DNA of 48,898 bases from an uncultured Methylobacter sp. GTDB lineage: Bacteria > Pseudomonadota > Gammaproteobacteria > Methylococcales > Methylomonadaceae. A model generated the notes under the pieces. That model was not told the DNA's origin. It saw only the letters and a list, made by a program, of their open reading frames with translations, and did not search any database. This document shows, piece after piece, positions 8,173-16,149 of the stretch (positions within the stretch are counted from its first letter, which is position 1; each line of letters opens with the position of its first letter). Both the position numbers and the translations under genes were made by a program. The stretch lies in contig CAILCX010000040.1 in NCBI GenBank assembly GCA_903832775.1, forward strand, positions 1 to 48,898. The letters are read 5' to 3'.

Positions 8173-8649
8173 TTAAGCGTGGCCCAGCGGTGCTTTACCC
8201 GGCCCTGGCGCTTTTCTGGCGAAGCGTCGAGCGAGACTGTCCAGGTGTTCATCAAGAGCGCCGCCCTTACCGGCAAGTTTAGCCGCCTGATAAACCAACA
8301 AGGTTATGGTATAAGCATCACTGCCCGCGGCCACATAGGTATCTTCCAGTTTTTTCATTAATTGACGCATGGCCAGAACAACTGGTTCCAACTGTCGAAC
8401 CAGTAACACATCGCGCTGATACTCGGCAACGTCAAAGTTACGCGGCAATATGTCCTGATTTTGCATGGCCAACACCAAAACCTGATCGACAAAGGCGCGG
8501 CTTTTGTCGCCCATCTTGGGTAAACTGCGTCGCTCTTCCATGGTTAAATCGACCATAAACGGCATTTTAGCCTGGATGTTAAGTAATGCTTGAATGATGG
8601 TTTGTTGTTGCTCGGCGGAGAGTTCGCCTTTGATAAGATCGGTGGTCAT
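8173..8649 (-). CDS. Conserved hypothetical cytoplasmic protein
   Basis: This 158-residue protein has no signal peptide or membrane helix and looks mainly helical. It opens with LSAEQQQTIIQALL and has a central PKMGDKSRAFVDQ segment; the tail is Ala/Gly/Pro-rich. A GGAGA ribosome binding site precedes ATG 8649. I do not recognise a named family, although related helical proteins of this length recur in other bacteria as far as I recall. It stands alone between the DUF2887 gene and a terminator. Confidence 0.7.
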   Translation of the reverse strand: MTTDLIKGELSAEQQQTIIQALLNIQAKMPFMVDLTMEERRSLPKMGDKSRAFVDQVLVLAMQNQDILPRNFDVAEYQRDVLLVRQLEPVVLAMRQLMKKLEDTYVAAGSDAYTITLLVYQAAKLAGKGGALDEHLDSLARRFARKAPGPGKAPLGHA

Positions 8650-8761
8650 AAAAGTCTCCAGAAAGTGAAGTGAGTCAAACTCCTTTTATAATTGCAGCTG
8701 TTCCTGGGCGCACTTTACGTTAGACTAAAATTTATTGCAAGTGACATTTTGTTTAAACGAA

Positions 8762-8796
8762 AAAAACCCAACCGCCTTGTTGACGGTTGGGTTTTT
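8762..8796 (-). terminator. Strong bidirectional intrinsic terminator
   Basis: A perfect 13-base stem (AAAAACCCAACCG at 8762-8774 with CGGTTGGGTTTTT at 8784-8796) encloses a 9-base loop and has T-rich tails on both strands. It terminates the leftward 540-residue protein gene ending at 8852 and insulates the 158-residue gene further left. Confidence 0.9.
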
Positions 8797-8851
8797 ATTT
8801 ATCGTTGAGTCGTCCCTAACTCAAACCAGGATTGCCCCGGCTTTTAACTTC

Positions 8852-10474
8852 TTACATTCTAGCAGCGCCAGAATTCCAGATAGTTGGTACGCGGCAGTTT
8901 TCAATTGCTGCACTTGGAGTTGCACGGCTATATGGGTTAACCGGTCTGGCTGAGTTATATGCACCATTAGCTTCTGGAGCAAACAAACTTGGCACTGCCA
9001 AATATGCACCGTTACCTGCAGTATGAACAAACCCAGTATTAAGAGCTGCCATAACTTCTGGTAAAGCCGCTTTAGCAATAATACCGTCAACAACCGCTTT
9101 TTTATCAGTAGTTAAACCAGCATAATGAGTAACATTGTATTGGAACGTATTTTCAACCCAATCATGGTAAGTACCATTAACAACGTTAGCCAAAGTTGGC
9201 GCTACACCATCAACTTTAACAAATTCAAAGTTCGCGCTTGATTTTTCCAGAGATTGGATACCCACTGCCCAACGAGCACCACCAGTTACAGCAGCGCCAT
9301 TAGCGTCACCTGTTGAACCGGTTTTCCAGTAGTTGGTAAATGCACTAGCTGATTTTTGAGTTGCTGTATTCAATGTATCCAAGCAATCAGAAACACCACC
9401 GGAAGTTTCCAGTTCATGAACCATGGCAAAGCCATCACCCTCAGACGAACCTTGATCATGTGCAGGCGCTGTAGATGAAGATGCTTCAGCACAAGGTGAA
9501 TTCAAGAACACGATACCATGTTGTGCTTGAGTACCTGAACCATCAACACGACGACAAACGTGAACATCAGCCGTAGCAGGTTTATAAGTTGCTGCATTAG
9601 CAACCGTCCAGTCATACAAACCTAAACCAGTAGTGCCCACTTTGATGCTGTTCCAGCTAGTCCATGAACCACTGTGTATTGAAGCGATTTGTGCAGAAGT
9701 CAGGTTAGGTAAACAAGCTTCAGTTTTAAGACCTACTGTACAAGTTCCAGGTAATTGACCAGTCGAAATTTGTGCTGCTTGCAAAGCTTGGAACAATTGC
9801 AAGGTCACTGGCTCACCAAAAACAACAGCTGAAGCACCTTTAACAGTCAAAGCATTTAAATCATCAGCTGTAACTGGTGAGTAGCCAGCAGGCACGTTAT
9901 TGCCACGGAACTGAATAGGATCAACATCTGACATACCAAAGTCAGGTATTGCAGCTGTAAATTGAGTAGCAACAGTACCGAAGGTATCATAAGTACATGC
10001 GGCAGCACCTACTACTGCAGCTACAGGAGGAGTTGCAAGGGGATTAGCCGCTACTGCAGCTGTCGTTTGTGCACAAGTTGCATTACCAGTAATGTTTAAA
10101 AAATTAACCGTAGCATTGCTAATTAATGGTGTTACACCCATCGCAGAACCACCTTCACTGCGTTTGTAAATCAACAAATGACTTTTAGCACCTGCCAAAG
10201 ATGGATTGGTACCGGCTTTTGTACAATAAAATGCATTTTGAGTTTTGCCATCGATAGTATCGTTAAATCTCCAAACTTCCTGATTAGTGTCACAAAAACG
10301 GTCAGCAGTCGGTACGGCAGAAGATGTAAGCAACTTGTTTACATAATCCAGGGAAGCTGAAGCGCCTGATAAATAAATAACTGTAGTGTCGCTTGCGATA
10401 GTTGGTAAAACAGCGTGGGCATTACCTGCCATTAATACAGCTGTAATTGCTGCACCTAATATTTTCTTTTTCAT
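8852..10474 (-). CDS. Secreted protein, possibly with a periplasmic-binding-protein-like fold
   Basis: This 540-residue protein has a clear signal peptide (MKKKILGAAITAV... ending AHA, cleavage near residue 22). The mature part begins with an IYLSGASASLDY segment and has about ten cysteines, suggesting disulfides. The segment YKRSEGGSAMG recalls the phosphate-binding loop region of PstS-like binding proteins, but the similarity is weak and the protein is longer than usual. It lies 38 bases downstream of the VPLPA-CTERM gene on the same strand and is probably cotranscribed with it, so it may share control by the structured leader. An AAGAGAATC site precedes ATG 10474. The product is not confidently identified. 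Confidence 0.75.
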   Translation of the reverse strand: MKKKILGAAITAVLMAGNAHAVLPTIASDTTVIYLSGASASLDYVNKLLTSSAVPTADRFCDTNQEVWRFNDTIDGKTQNAFYCTKAGTNPSLAGAKSHLLIYKRSEGGSAMGVTPLISNATVNFLNITGNATCAQTTAAVAANPLATPPVAAVVGAAACTYDTFGTVATQFTAAIPDFGMSDVDPIQFRGNNVPAGYSPVTADDLNALTVKGASAVVFGEPVTLQLFQALQAAQISTGQLPGTCTVGLKTEACLPNLTSAQIASIHSGSWTSWNSIKVGTTGLGLYDWTVANAATYKPATADVHVCRRVDGSGTQAQHGIVFLNSPCAEASSSTAPAHDQGSSEGDGFAMVHELETSGGVSDCLDTLNTATQKSASAFTNYWKTGSTGDANGAAVTGGARWAVGIQSLEKSSANFEFVKVDGVAPTLANVVNGTYHDWVENTFQYNVTHYAGLTTDKKAVVDGIIAKAALPEVMAALNTGFVHTAGNGAYLAVPSLFAPEANGAYNSARPVNPYSRATPSAAIENCRVPTIWNSGAARM

Positions 10475-10512
10475 TTTGATTCTCTTAATAAATTTAAATA
10501 ATGTTTTAACAA

Positions 10513-11286
10513 TTAGATTGCAGCTGATTTACGACGGTTCAAACGCAACACACCCATTAAGCCTGCGCCAAACATCCAAACAGCAGCTGGTAATGGAACT
10601 TGTGAAACTTGTGAAATAGTAAACGTATTTCCAATCAATGACACAGTTCCAATGTTCGCACCACCAACAACAGCAGAAACAACATTTTCATAATACAAAT
10701 TGCCACTCAAGCCATAAGCAATAGCAGCACTTGCATTACCTAAACCACCAAACAGGTTTGTTGGAACATTTGTACTACCATTAGCTGTAGCCCATTGACC
10801 TGTACCTGAAGTAGCGGTATCAAGAACTAATTTGCTCACATTCAGAGCAGTATTAACCGTCGCACCAACGTTAATCCTACCAGCTTGCAATGCAATATTA
10901 TTGCCTGCAGTAGTTAAAAGAGGGGCTGAGGCAGCCAATGGTGCTGAAACAGCATCACTGGAAAAAACAACTTTAGCGCCGTTACCGCCAACTACAGCAA
11001 ACTTGGTATCATTGGCAGCAAATGATCCGCCAGTAAAAGTAGTCCAGTTAGCATCGCTTAAAGTAAGACTGAAGTTAGTTCCAGCAGCAGCATTTGCAAT
11101 CAATGTTGCAACTGTTACGCCCAGATCAAGATCATAAGTTAAACCATTTGTATGGTCATAAACTTGCATAAATGCTTCAGCAGTAGTGCCTGTTGCTGCA
11201 GTAGCTGCGTTAATGCTAGCATTAGCCGCGCCAGTTCCAGCAGCCAATAAAGCTACTGCTAATAAAGATTTTGAAAGATTTTTCAT
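10513..11286 (-). CDS. VPLPA-CTERM sorting-domain secreted protein
   Basis: This 257-residue protein has an N-terminal signal peptide (MKNLSKSLLAVALLAAG... ending ANA) and a C-terminal tripartite sorting signal. The signal consists of VPLPAAVWMFGAG, a short hydrophobic helix, then basic RLNRRK. This is the VPLPA variant of PEP-CTERM, processed by an exosortase/archaeosortase-type enzyme that is not in this window. The body is Ala/Thr/Asn/Gly-rich and low in charge, typical of exported surface or matrix proteins. Its AAGG ribosome binding site, 7 bases before ATG, is caught in a stem with the end of an upstream structured leader. Confidence 0.85.
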   Translation of the reverse strand: MKNLSKSLLAVALLAAGTGAANASINAATAATGTTAEAFMQVYDHTNGLTYDLDLGVTVATLIANAAAGTNFSLTLSDANWTTFTGGSFAANDTKFAVVGGNGAKVVFSSDAVSAPLAASAPLLTTAGNNIALQAGRINVGATVNTALNVSKLVLDTATSGTGQWATANGSTNVPTNLFGGLGNASAAIAYGLSGNLYYENVVSAVVGGANIGTVSLIGNTFTISQVSQVPLPAAVWMFGAGLMGVLRLNRRKSAAI

Positions 11287-11293
11287 TTTATTG

Positions 11294-11331
11294 CCTTATG
11301 TTTTAAAAATTAAAAAAGTATTTACATAAGG
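11294..11331 (-). promoter_or_regulatory. Shine-Dalgarno-sequestering stem
   Basis: In the transcript, CCUUAUGU (complement of 11324-11331) pairs perfectly with ACAUAAGG (complement of 11294-11301) across an AU-rich loop. The second arm contains the AAGG ribosome binding site of the VPLPA-CTERM gene. The first arm begins exactly where the candidate aptamer ends, the arrangement expected of a translational riboswitch expression platform. Confidence 0.6.
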
Positions 11332-11413
11332 TGATAGACCAGCCATCTTGCTTGTTTAAACTCAAGATCTGTGACTTTCCGTCCCCGCTTCACAACGGGT
11401 TTGGCTTTTACAC
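11330..11413 (-). promoter_or_regulatory. Structured leader resembling a c-di-GMP-I (GEMM-I) riboswitch
   Basis: Read on the minus strand, the leader contains GCCAAACC and then a 6-bp hairpin (11384-11399) capped by a GUGA GNRA tetraloop. GGGACGGAAAGUCAC follows, then a second stem (AUCUUG with CAAGAU plus CAG with CUG, 11340-11371) and a GAUGGCUGGUCU closing segment. This order mirrors c-di-GMP-I aptamers: GGCAAACC, tetraloop hairpin, GGGACGCAAAGC, long stem, GCCGGGUU. Several consensus bases differ and the outer P1 is weak (GUG with CAC), so ligand identity is uncertain; it could be a diverged relative or another RNA class. It ends about 45 bases before the VPLPA-CTERM start. Confidence 0.45.
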
Positions 11414-11676
11414 GCTTTTAATTATCTTACATCCCTTACACTATCTAACAGCTTGACAGTGCTGCGCCCCGCTACCATTTTTTTATAGTATGTCTCCATT
11501 TCCCTCACACTACTCCTGCGCTCCTTTCATTTTGTGACACTAAAAATTAAATAAAGCCATCCTGATGCTTTTTTCCAGTGTCGCCGATATGTGCTTCCTG
11601 CTTTTCCTGACTCGGCTGGCATCCGTTTTGGATGCCATCAATTTGTCAGTATTGTGCCATAACGAATTGAAGCGTA

Positions 11677-11865
11677 GGTTACAGGTCGGTTACAGCTTAG
11701 TTACATTATCGGGTCAATTATTACAGCCAACCTATTTTGAAGGAGACCGCTCAAAATCAGGCCGTCCAACCAAAATAGAATGGATACTTGTATTTCAGCA
11801 TATTTTGCAGCTTTGAAATGTTACAGTTTGATGAATTGTAGGCGTTGTTATCAAACTGTAACATT
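11677..11865 (+). promoter_or_regulatory. Phased TTACA array and 16-bp inverted repeat upstream of an RHH-like gene
   Basis: TTACA elements occur at 11679, 11690 and 11701, exactly 11 bases apart, with another at 11721. A perfect 16-base inverted repeat follows: AATGTTACAGTTTGAT at 11817-11832 with ATCAAACTGTAACATT at 11850-11865. A degenerate half-site, ACGGTAACT, lies at 11881. The element ends about 65 bases before ATG 11931. Helically phased direct repeats plus a palindrome of the same core are typical operators for ribbon-helix-helix regulators, so autoregulation is inferred. Confidence 0.6.
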
Positions 11866-11930
11866 GGTCGATTATATTAAACGGTAACTTAAACTTTTAA
11901 GCTGCTGAGCTTATAACCGAAAACCGCACA

Positions 11931-12461
11931 ATGTCATCACAAGACACTACACCAGGCGAGAAGAAACACATTGTTTCCATGCGCATCAATAATAATGACC
12001 GTAACGCAATGCAGTCCATGGCGTCACGTCTTTGCATCCGGGAATCGGAACTGTATCGCCTTGCAGTGAGCATTATGTTGAAACACTTGATCAAGCTTAA
12101 CGACCTGGACCTTTCCGGCAGCGATTTACTGCCACTGTTTATTGATTTCAGGGAAGAACTAGTTCAAAACCTGGGTTTGAAAAAACAACAGTTATTCACC
12201 ATCATCAACAATGGTAATATCCACCCGGATAAATTTGTCGGCATGGCCGATATTGAATTGTTGTTACTACCGCAGCATTTGTTAAAGCAACGCTTGTTAA
12301 TGCTGAATGATGTACCAACCGACCAGCAACAAGACATCAATGCCTGCTTGAAGAGTTACTTTGTAATCAAATATGATCTGGAAAAAACCACAAAAGTATT
12401 TGATGATGTCATGAAATCTGAAATACGATCTTCTGCTCCTGCCATTTCTTGGGATAGTTAA
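11931..12461 (+). CDS. Putative ribbon-helix-helix DNA-binding protein
   Basis: This 176-residue protein begins with a short polar segment, then HIVSMRINNNDRNAM followed by ASRLCIRESELYRLAVS. That is the beta-strand, helix, helix pattern of Arc/CopG/MetJ-like ribbon-helix-helix domains (about residues 12-50). The C-terminal 120 residues are helical, with no recognised domain, and could mediate dimerisation or effector sensing. The upstream region holds an 11-base-phased TTACA array and a perfect inverted repeat, supporting a DNA-binding autoregulatory role. No clear ribosome binding site precedes ATG 11931. The domain call rests on pattern reading, not a profile match. Confidence 0.6.
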   Translation: MSSQDTTPGEKKHIVSMRINNNDRNAMQSMASRLCIRESELYRLAVSIMLKHLIKLNDLDLSGSDLLPLFIDFREELVQNLGLKKQQLFTIINNGNIHPDKFVGMADIELLLLPQHLLKQRLLMLNDVPTDQQQDINACLKSYFVIKYDLEKTTKVFDDVMKSEIRSSAPAISWDS

Positions 12462-12467
12462 GTCTAA

Positions 12468-12552
12468 GGGAACGCCGTGCCCCTGCTCGGCTTGGGCGCC
12501 GCCGTTACTTTAATGTTAAGGTAAAATCGGCCAAGCAGGGGCTTGGCGTTCC
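12468..12552. repeat. Long imperfect palindrome between convergent genes
   Basis: Arms around 12469-12491 (GGAACGCC, GCCCCTGCT, GGC) and 12530-12552 (GCC, AGCAGGGGC, GGCGTTCC) pair with a few mismatches over about 23 bases, leaving a loop of about 38 bases. It fills the whole gap between two convergent genes. The GC-rich arms stand out from the AT-leaning surroundings, and there is no U-run. A dispersed REP/BIME-like intergenic element is more likely than a simple terminator. Confidence 0.55.
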
Positions 12553-12553
12553 A

Positions 12554-12826
12554 TTAAAATCCTAAATGACTAGCCCTCAATATCCCCACAATCCCGACCA
12601 GAATCCAGAATAGATTCAGCAAGGTATAGGCATGGTCTTTCTTTAGGATAGAACACCAGGAAAGTATGATCGCATCTACCGTATTGAAGGCCCAGACAAA
12701 TAAGAACGGGCTTTCTGCTCCCAGCCAACTCACCAGTGAAAAACTGAAGATGCGCATCAGCACACCCAGCATTTCTATAAAACGAATATATCTGAAGATG
12801 AATAAATTTAAGCGGCTTTTGATCAT
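12554..12826 (-). CDS. Small integral membrane protein of unknown function
   Basis: The protein is about 90 residues with two or three hydrophobic segments (about residues 15-35, 38-58 and 66-85) and few charges apart from an N-terminal KSRLN. ATG 12826 is preferred over a TTG at 12832. No strong ribosome binding site is visible for either. It converges on the RHH-like gene across the palindrome. Family unknown. Confidence 0.55.
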   Translation of the reverse strand: MIKSRLNLFIFRYIRFIEMLGVLMRIFSFSLVSWLGAESPFLFVWAFNTVDAIILSWCSILKKDHAYTLLNLFWILVGIVGILRASHLGF

Positions 12827-12933
12827 TATCAATCCGGTTGGTTGCTGTTCATTTACGCATTAGTCTACGTTGTTTGTATTAAAACGGCTTTACTCGTATA
12901 TTATATGGTTGTTTAAATTACCGGAATTATTTA

Positions 12934-15750
12934 ATGGATACGATCAGCATCCGTGGTGCCAGAACGCATAACCTCAAAAATATTGATCTGGATTTACCCA
13001 GAGATAAACTCATCGTCATCACCGGACTTTCCGGTTCCGGTAAATCATCGCTAGCCTTTGACACCATTTATGCCGAAGGACAACGGCGCTATGTAGAATC
13101 GCTGTCTACCTATGCCCGCCAGTTTCTATCTATGATGGAAAAGCCTGACGTAGATCATATCGAAGGTCTGTCACCGGCGATTTCCATCGAACAAAAGTCC
13201 ACTTCGCACAATCCGCGATCCACGGTCGGCACCATCACCGAAATCTACGATTATTTACGACTGCTCTATGCCCGTGCCGGAACACCGCGTTGCCCGGAAC
13301 ATCAGGCGTCGCTGGAAGCGCAAACCATCAGCCAGATGGTTGATCATGTATTGTCACAACCGCAGGATCAACGCTGGATGTTGCTGGCACCGGTGGTCAA
13401 TGAGCGCAAAGGCGAACATATTCAACTGCTGGATGATTTGCGCGCCCAGGGCTTTATTCGCGCCAGAATTGACGGCACTGTTTATGATCTGGATGAAGCC
13501 CCGGCGCTGGATTTAAAAAAGAAACATACCATCGAGGTGATTGTCGACCGCTTTAAAATCCGTGAAGATATCGCCTTACGCTTATCCGAATCGTTTGAAA
13601 CGGCATTGCGCATTGCCGACGGCATTGCAATTGCCGTATGCATGGATGATGGCACCGAACTGATGTTTTCAGAACGCTATGCCTGCCCGCAATGCGGCTA
13701 TAGTTTAACGGAACTGGAACCGCGTATTTTCTCTTTTAATAACCCCAAAGGCGCTTGCGGTAGTTGTGACGGACTGGGTGTTCGACAACATTTCGATCCC
13801 GAGCTGATTATCCATAATCCGGACATCAGTTTAGCTGGCGGTGCGGTTCGCGGCTGGGATCGACGCAACGCCTATTATTACCAGATCATTTGCTCACTGG
13901 CCAAACATTATAATTTCGATCCGGAGATTCCGTTTTCGGAGCTTCCAAAATCAATCCAGACCATTATTCTTTATGGTAGCGGAACTGAAGTTATCGAATT
14001 TAAATTCATGACCGGTGCCGGTGGCCACAAAAAGAAGCACCATAGTTTTGAAGGCATTATTGCCAATATGGAACGGCGCTACCATGAGACTGACTCGTCT
14101 TTGGTGCGCGATGAACTGGCCAAGTATTTATCTCAAAAAGCCTGTAATGTTTGTGAAGGTGCGCGGCTTAATGTTTCTGCACGAAACGTATTTATCGAAA
14201 AACTGCCCATTCATCAACTTACCCGCTTTCCGATTCGCAAATCGCTGGATTTTTTTAAGCATCTTCAGCTGAGCGGTAAACGCGGTGAGGTGGCGGTGAA
14301 AATCGTCAAGGAAATACAGGAACGTCTGGAGTTTTTAGTCAATGTCGGTCTCGATTATTTAACGCTGGATCGCAGTGCAGACACGCTTTCGGGCGGCGAA
14401 GCACAACGTATTAGGCTGGCCAGCCAAATCGGCGCCGGTTTGGTCGGCGTGATGTATGTGCTGGATGAACCGTCGATTGGTTTACATCAACGCGATAACC
14501 AACGCTTGCTGAACACCCTGTTCCGTTTACGCGACTTGGGCAACACCGTAATCGTGGTTGAACATGATGAAGATGCCATCCGTTCCGCCCAGCATATTGT
14601 CGACATTGGCCCCGGTGCCGGTGTTCATGGCGGACGCATTATTGCCCAAGGTTCCCTGGACGACATTCTTAACAGTGAGGAGTCTTTAACCGGCCAGTAT
14701 TTATCAGGAAAAATCGGCATTACCGTTCCTGATAATTTAACGCCGGTCAATAAAGACAAACAAATTACCTTGCGTAATGCCAATGGCAATAACCTGAAAA
14801 ATGTCGATATTGCCTTTCCGATTGGATTATTGACTTGTGTAACCGGCGTGTCCGGTTCGGGCAAATCAACCTTGGTCAATGATACCTTGTACCGCCATGC
14901 CGCGCGATTGATTAACCGAGCCGGTGTGATTCCCGCGCCTTGCGATGCAGTTGAAGGTCTGGAACATTTTGATAAGGTCGTCGATATCGATCAAAGCCCG
15001 ATTGGCCGCACGCCTAGATCGAACCCTGCCACTTACACCGGCTTATTTACGCCGATTAGGGAATTGTTTTCGGCAACGCCCGAAGCCCGTTCACGCGGCT
15101 ATACACCGGGACGTTTCAGTTTTAATGTCAAAGGCGGTCGTTGTGAAGCCTGTAAAGGCGATGGCGTCATTAAAGTTGAAATGCATTTTTTGCCGGATAT
15201 TTTCGTGCATTGCGATAACTGCGCAGGCAAACGTTATAACCGGGAAACATTGGAGATTCGCTATAAAGGCAAGACCATCAATCAGGTGCTGGACATGACG
15301 GTTGAAGACGCGGCGCTTTTTTTCAGTCCGGTGCCAACGCTGGCTCGCAAACTTCATACCTTGGTCGAAGTTGGTTTAAGTTATATCACCCTGGGACAAA
15401 ATGCGACGACCTTGTCCGGCGGTGAAGCACAGCGGGTGAAGCTTGCCAAAGAACTGTCCAAACGCGATACCGGCAAAACTTTATATATACTTGATGAGCC
15501 AACCACCGGCCTGCATTTTCATGACATCAAGCAATTATTGACCGTATTGCATACCTTGCGCGATCACGGCAATACTGTCATCGTTATTGAGCATAATCTG
15601 GATGTGATTAAAACCGCAGACTGGCTTATCGACATGGGTCCCGAAGGCGGTGATGGTGGCGGAACCTTGGTTGCAGAAGGCACACCGAAACAGGTTTCCG
15701 AGAATGAAGCTTCGCATACGGGGATGTATTTGAAACGATTTTTTGAGTAA
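12934..15750 (+). CDS. uvrA: Excinuclease ABC subunit A
   Basis: UvrA is the damage-recognition ATPase of nucleotide excision repair; as a dimer it loads UvrB onto damaged DNA. At 938 residues it is full length. Motifs in order: Walker [15 protein letters not shown] (about residue 31), zinc module CPQCGY...CGSCDGLG, first signature [14 protein letters not shown] with Walker [12 protein letters not shown]. In the second half come Walker [14 protein letters not shown], second zinc module CEACKGDG...CDNCAGKRY, second signature [15 protein letters not shown] and Walker [14 protein letters not shown] see no clear LexA-type operator immediately upstream. Confidence 0.98.
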   Translation: MDTISIRGARTHNLKNIDLDLPRDKLIVITGLSGSGKSSLAFDTIYAEGQRRYVESLSTYARQFLSMMEKPDVDHIEGLSPAISIEQKSTSHNPRSTVGTITEIYDYLRLLYARAGTPRCPEHQASLEAQTISQMVDHVLSQPQDQRWMLLAPVVNERKGEHIQLLDDLRAQGFIRARIDGTVYDLDEAPALDLKKKHTIEVIVDRFKIREDIALRLSESFETALRIADGIAIAVCMDDGTELMFSERYACPQCGYSLTELEPRIFSFNNPKGACGSCDGLGVRQHFDPELIIHNPDISLAGGAVRGWDRRNAYYYQIICSLAKHYNFDPEIPFSELPKSIQTIILYGSGTEVIEFKFMTGAGGHKKKHHSFEGIIANMERRYHETDSSLVRDELAKYLSQKACNVCEGARLNVSARNVFIEKLPIHQLTRFPIRKSLDFFKHLQLSGKRGEVAVKIVKEIQERLEFLVNVGLDYLTLDRSADTLSGGEAQRIRLASQIGAGLVGVMYVLDEPSIGLHQRDNQRLLNTLFRLRDLGNTVIVVEHDEDAIRSAQHIVDIGPGAGVHGGRIIAQGSLDDILNSEESLTGQYLSGKIGITVPDNLTPVNKDKQITLRNANGNNLKNVDIAFPIGLLTCVTGVSGSGKSTLVNDTLYRHAARLINRAGVIPAPCDAVEGLEHFDKVVDIDQSPIGRTPRSNPATYTGLFTPIRELFSATPEARSRGYTPGRFSFNVKGGRCEACKGDGVIKVEMHFLPDIFVHCDNCAGKRYNRETLEIRYKGKTINQVLDMTVEDAALFFSPVPTLARKLHTLVEVGLSYITLGQNATTLSGGEAQRVKLAKELSKRDTGKTLYILDEPTTGLHFHDIKQLLTVLHTLRDHGNTVIVIEHNLDVIKTADWLIDMGPEGGDGGGTLVAEGTPKQVSENEASHTGMYLKRFFE

Positions 15751-15799
15751 GTTTGAACTTTGGATTAGTTAATGATGTTCATCAATCCCAGGTTTAAAC
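15751..15799 (+). terminator. Imperfect hairpin just after uvrA
   Basis: GTTTGAACTTTGGATT (15751-15766) and AATCCCAGGTTTAAAC (15784-15799) pair at 13 of 16 positions. It begins directly after the uvrA stop, and GAGTTTTTAAA follows. A terminator role is plausible. Confidence 0.45.
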
Positions 15800-15842
15800 T
15801 CCTGAGTTTTTAAATAAACACCCTAACTATTAAGCAGAAAAG

Positions 15843-16046
15843 CCTTCATCCCGTTTACCGCGCCGAGCACCGAAGCTTTTAACAGGATTAGCCCGTCAGG
15901 GGTGCGGCAGAGATGCCGCGCGCTGCCAAAGGGACAGGAGTCCCTTTTGGCAGCCTCCTGTTAAAAGTAAGGCGCGCAGGATGAAGCGGTAACCGGGTGG
16001 CCTTTCTTTTGGATACTTTTCTTTGGCCATGCAAAGAAAAGTATCT
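15843..16046. repeat. Composite palindromic intergenic repeat element
   Basis: Several nested hairpins lie side by side. CTTTTAACAGGA at 15876-15887 pairs with TCCTGTTAAAAG at 15956-15967. GCTGCCAAAGGGAC at 15922-15935 pairs with GTCCCTTTTGGCAGC. A perfect 14-base pair, GATACTTTTCTTTG (16012-16025) with CAAAGAAAAGTATC (16032-16045), follows. Sequences of this type recur as dispersed elements in many proteobacterial genomes, as far as I recall, and give rise to annotated spurious proteins containing a KGTPVPLAARG segment. That segment is in fact encoded here in an overlapping minus-strand frame. Confidence 0.65.
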
Positions 16047-16149
16047 CACCTTCGGATGCGAGAACCCGATCAAAAAAAGCCGTCGCGATAGCGACACTGT
16101 TTCTGCGTAATATCTGTTCATAACCTGTTTAAAAAAACCAGCTACACCC

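Noticed and set aside
8735-9093. Small frames around the 8.8-9.1 kb terminator and gene end
   Set aside because: They overlap the strong terminator or the 540-residue gene in other frames and lack ribosome binding sites.
11565-11816. 83-residue plus-strand open frame
   Set aside because: It overlaps the phased TTACA array, lacks a ribosome binding site, and its sequence is not domain-like.
12880-12933. Possible LexA box before uvrA
   Set aside because: ACTCGTATATTATATGG has an AT-rich centre but lacks the CTG...CAG ends of a gammaproteobacterial SOS box.
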